Assembly (NCBI GenBank): GCA_028697695.1
Contig: JAQVEI010000125.1
Coordinates: 1 to 6,831, forward strand
From: Lentimicrobiaceae bacterium
GTDB lineage: Bacteria > Bacteroidota > Bacteroidia > Bacteroidales > Lentimicrobiaceae
DNA: 6,831 nucleotides
Reading direction: 5' to 3'
The position numbers and the translations under genes were made by a program. Below the pieces are notes generated by a model, which saw only the letters and a list, made by a program, of their open reading frames with translations, ran no database searches and was not told the DNA's origin. Below are positions 6,257 through 6,831 of this stretch, in pieces. The stretch's first letter is position 1, and the number at the start of each line of letters is the position of its first letter.

Positions 6257-6831
6257 TTAATAGAACATCAGCCGGTTATCTTCGATTTTAGCCATACGTT
6301 TCAGTGCTTCAGTTGTTTCGCGCTGGCTGCGTGTCTGGAAGGCATTGTTCAGCATTCTCTTTTCTGTAGTGTAATCGTCTTTCGGCGGTGCCGGAATAAT
6401 GGCATCTACCGCTACCACAAATACGCCCTGATTGCCCTGAATTGGCCTGGACATCTCACCGGCTTTCATGGCGAAAACTTTTCCGATTACATCATCCTCG
6501 CGGCCATAACCAGGCAAATTTGAAGCGCCAAAAACGATTTCGGTGGTATCGGCTTTCATACCCAGCATACGGTAGCCTGTACTTAATGTAGAAGGGGAGG
6601 TAATCTCCTTATTGATTTCAGCAATTATTTTTTCAGCTTTTTTATCTCTTTTTGCCAAAGGCTCAATAAACTCTTTCACTTGTTCAAGCGTGGGTGTTCC
6701 TTTTTCACGCTTTTCTGTAAGTTTGGCAACAATATATTTACCATCCACCTCAAATACGGGGGAGATATCACCTACTTTACGTTTTTCGTCGAAAGCCCAA
6801 CGGACAACCTCACGTGCCTGCGACATCCCGG
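6257..6831 (-). CDS. Peptidylprolyl isomerase, PpiD/SurA type (C-terminal part, 5' partial)
   Basis: C-terminal end of an envelope protein-folding factor, probably the large PpiD-like peptidylprolyl isomerase of Bacteroidota, which is membrane-anchored and acts in the periplasm on exported proteins. The stop is at 6257-6259. The frame is still open at the right edge (a Gly codon precedes the Met at 6826), so this Met is internal and the N-terminal anchor and main chaperone and parvulin domains are outside the window. About 190 residues are visible. Two segments resemble the end of parvulin domains: VVRWAFDEKRKVGDISPVFEVDGKYIVAKL near 8-37 and VIGKVFAMKAGEMSRPIQGNQGVFVVAVDAI near 113-143. They are joined by a lysine-rich helical stretch (LEQVKEFIEPLAKRDKKAEKIIAEI). 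Both follow the pattern hydrophobic-F-x-x-K-x-Gly-(D/E)-(I/M)-Ser-x-(P). Assignment rests on this pattern and overall style; SurA or another PPIC-type protein remains possible. Confidence 0.78.
   Translation of the reverse strand, partial: GMSQAREVVRWAFDEKRKVGDISPVFEVDGKYIVAKLTEKREKGTPTLEQVKEFIEPLAKRDKKAEKIIAEINKEITSPSTLSTGYRMLGMKADTTEIVFGASNLPGYGREDDVIGKVFAMKAGEMSRPIQGNQGVFVVAVDAIIPAPPKDDYTTEKRMLNNAFQTRSQRETTEALKRMAKIEDNRLMFY

Noticed and set aside
1..6831. Defence island, CRISPR, prophage or insertion sequence
   Set aside because: No repeat array, transposase, integrase, restriction or toxin-antitoxin genes are present. The secreted nuclease carries a signal peptide and type IX sorting domain, so it acts outside the cell and is not a defence nuclease.

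Overview
The window is an ordinary stretch of a Bacteroidota chromosome with moderate GC. I could not resolve the class or genus. Three signs support the phylum: the secreted nuclease ends in a type IX secretion (Por) C-terminal sorting domain; the best promoters are of the Bacteroidota type (TTG, about 20 bases, TAnnTTTG) rather than TTGACA/TATAAT; and the start codons lack clear Shine-Dalgarno sequences. I see no mobile element, tRNA, rRNA, CRISPR array or phage gene. Coding density is high, with only two real intergenic gaps (about 120 and 210 bases).

Layout from left to right: (1) the C-terminal part of a GAF - histidine kinase - receiver hybrid kinase on the + strand, whose 5' end lies outside the window. 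(2) A compact minus-strand cluster, read right to left: a six-helix MntP-like membrane protein, a type IX-secreted endonuclease I family nuclease, and a QueD-like 6-carboxytetrahydropterin synthase. Spacings of 21 and 6 bases suggest one operon. (3) Pyruvate kinase on the + strand, divergent from that operon, with a good promoter of its own. (4) A ComF-type phosphoribosyltransferase on the minus strand, converging on pyruvate kinase. (5) A 209-base gap holding a strong intrinsic terminator, then the C-terminal end of a PpiD/SurA-type periplasmic folding protein on the minus strand, running off the right edge.

The genes do not form one obvious pathway: signalling, queuosine precursor synthesis, extracellular DNA/RNA degradation, metal or other transport, glycolysis, a DNA-uptake-associated protein and envelope protein folding sit side by side. 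The points most worth a second look are the MntP-like protein, which lacks both aspartates typical of the family; the conflict between its ATG start and a promoter-like sequence inside that reading frame; the two convergent gene pairs that overlap by the same four bases (TTAA); and the pyruvate kinase's Lys in place of the K+-dependence Glu. I found no convincing evidence of a wholly new system.
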